Source of the DNA: Candidatus Halarchaeoplasma halalkaliphilum
Lineage (GTDB): Archaea > Thermoplasmatota > Thermoplasmata > Halarchaeoplasmatales > Halarchaeoplasmataceae
Assembly (NCBI GenBank): GCA_007133925.1
Contig: SLLU01000002.1
Location: 1-8,103, forward strand
DNA: 8,103 nucleotides
Direction: 5' to 3'
The notes beneath the pieces were generated by a model that was given only the letters and a program-made list of their open reading frames with translations, had not been told where the DNA came from and did not search any database. A program made the position numbers and the translations under genes. This document shows positions 7,022 to 8,103 of the stretch, piece by piece (the first letter of the stretch is position 1; each line of letters starts with the position of its first letter).

Positions 7022-8103
7022 TCAGGCGATGACCTCCAACCTGTCCTTCCGTGCATCCGTGAGGAGCTCGTAACCGCCCTTGGTGACCACTATGTTATCC
7101 TCTATCCTTACACCGCCGTATCCGGGCAGGTAAACCCCGGGTTCCACGGTGAAAACCATACCCGGTTCCAACTCTATGTCCACGTTGGGCGAAAGTCCCG
7201 TCCCGTCGTGTACCGAGAGCCCGATGCTGTGCCCCAGTCCGTGAATGAACCTGCCCTTGAACTCCGTGTCATCGATCACCGCTGCCGCGGCCTCGTGCAC
7301 TGCCTTACCTTTTACACCTGGTTCTATGACCTCCAGGGCGGCCTCCTGGGCCTTCAACACGGTGTGGTACATCCGTTCCTGCTTCTCAGAGGCCTCGCCC
7401 ACCACGAATGTACGGGTTATGTCCGAGCAGTATCTTTTGTAGTAAGCCCCGAAATCCAGCAATACAAAGTCACCGGGTCCCACCTTCCGATCTCCCGAGG
7501 TATAATGGGGTTCCGCGGTGTTGGGTCCGCTGGACGAAATTATCTCGAAGGCGTCCCCGCTGGCCCCCATCTTCTTCATGGCATAGGATACCTCTGCGGC
7601 CACCTGGAATTCCTTCATGCCAGCTCGTATGAGGCCCGGCATCTCATCTGCTACACTAGAGGCTATCCTGCACGCCTCCCTCAACCTGTTTATCTCCTCC
7701 TCGTCCTTGAAGTTCCTGGCCGTGGCGATCCCCTCGGATACGTCCACCAACTCCCCTTTTGCGAACTTCTTTATCATCCCGTAGGCCCTGTAGGTCAACT
7801 CCGGCGGGTTGATCCCCACCCTGTCCATCCCACCGAGTTTTTCCTTCAGCAGGTCCTCCCGCTCCTTACCGGTGGAGTACACCGCCACGGGCAGCCCGCT
7901 CCTCCTGGCGCTTTCTTCCTCCAGGGACGAGGTGAGTATCTCCGCGTTCCCGTCGGGATATAGCAAAACAGCGCTACCCTCGTATTCCCCGTGTATGAGC
8001 CCTGTGGCATAGTAAAAGGTCATGTCCACATGGGGTTTGGTTGAATTGGCGATCACGATCCCGTCAACGTCTTCCCGGATCTGTCTGAATATATGTCGGA
8101 TGC
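7022..8103 (-). CDS. M24-family metallopeptidase (Xaa-Pro aminopeptidase/dipeptidase type), N-terminus beyond window
   Basis: The frame is open to the right edge, giving 359 visible residues. Codons upstream of the GTG at 8056 read IRHIFRQIREDVDGIVIANS, which fits the family's N-terminal domain, so that GTG is internal and only a few residues are probably missing. The C-terminal pita-bread domain has all five metal ligands. Numbered from the first whole codon they are Asp216 and Asp227 (LLDFGAYYKRYCSDITRTF), His291 (HGLGHSIG), Glu320 (FTVEPGVY) and Glu334 (VRIEDN). PHY near 198-200 and the HD of SVHD near 298-299 are further conserved sites. Enzymes of this type are cytosolic, use Mn/Co/Zn, and remove residues next to proline, completing peptide breakdown. 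A creatinase-like use of the fold is less likely. It is upstream of, and probably transcribed separately from, the mutase subunit gene; no functional link is evident beyond amino-acid catabolism. Confidence 0.92.
   Translation of the reverse strand, partial: IRHIFRQIREDVDGIVIANSTKPHVDMTFYYATGLIHGEYEGSAVLLYPDGNAEILTSSLEEESARRSGLPVAVYSTGKEREDLLKEKLGGMDRVGINPPELTYRAYGMIKKFAKGELVDVSEGIATARNFKDEEEINRLREACRIASSVADEMPGLIRAGMKEFQVAAEVSYAMKKMGASGDAFEIISSSGPNTAEPHYTSGDRKVGPGDFVLLDFGAYYKRYCSDITRTFVVGEASEKQERMYHTVLKAQEAALEVIEPGVKGKAVHEAAAAVIDDTEFKGRFIHGLGHSIGLSVHDGTGLSPNVDIELEPGMVFTVEPGVYLPGYGGVRIEDNIVVTKGGYELLTDARKDRLEVIA

Noticed and set aside
7208..7963. 251-codon plus-strand open frame opposite the peptidase gene
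   Set aside because: It is antisense to a gene with all five metal ligands; its composition is that of a shadow frame.
8054..8056. GTG at 8056 as the start of the M24 peptidase
   Set aside because: The 15 codons upstream to the window edge are open and match the family's N-terminal domain, so the start lies beyond 8103.

Overview
The window looks like archaeal chromosome, most likely from a euryarchaeal or Thermoplasmata-type lineage; this is inference. The signs are GGAGGTG-type ribosome binding sites, TATA-like boxes at archaeal spacing, one apparently leaderless gene, heavy use of AUA and AGG/AGA codons, a thiolase/DUF35 pair, a pfam01637-type archaeal ATPase, and a B12-dependent mutase split into separate subunits. 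No RNA gene, CRISPR array or insertion sequence was seen.

Layout. Positions 1-1349 (+) hold the 3' part of a thiolase-superfamily gene and an overlapping DUF35 zinc-ribbon/OB-fold partner. A gene-free stretch of about 300 bp (1350-1650) follows, then a solitary AAA-type archaeal ATPase (1651-2748) of visibly lower GC. Next come a compact FMN nitroreductase (2842-3339), a CobO/BtuR-type corrinoid adenosyltransferase (3398-3934) and the large subunit of a coenzyme B12-dependent acyl-CoA mutase (3946-5610). The minus strand converges on it: a MeaB/ArgK-type G-protein (5612-6556), the cobalamin-binding mutase subunit (6558-6959) and an M24 Xaa-Pro-type peptidase that runs off the right edge (7022-8103).

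How the genes work together. From 3398 to 6959 lies a coherent adenosylcobalamin module: one enzyme makes the cofactor, two polypeptides form the mutase, and a G-protein loads and protects it. The family is usually labelled methylmalonyl-CoA mutase. However, the two residues that define that specificity (Tyr89 and Arg207 in the Propionibacterium enzyme) are Phe84 and Gln202 here, the pair known from isobutyryl-CoA mutase. The module may therefore interconvert n-butyryl-CoA and isobutyryl-CoA, or handle another non-carboxylated acyl-CoA.

The thiolase at the left edge also departs from its family. The nucleophilic Cys position is Gly and the GHP histidine is Gln, so it is unlikely to be an ordinary acetoacetyl-CoA thiolase, although it keeps its DUF35 partner. 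These two active-site departures are the main reasons to look again at this otherwise metabolic region.
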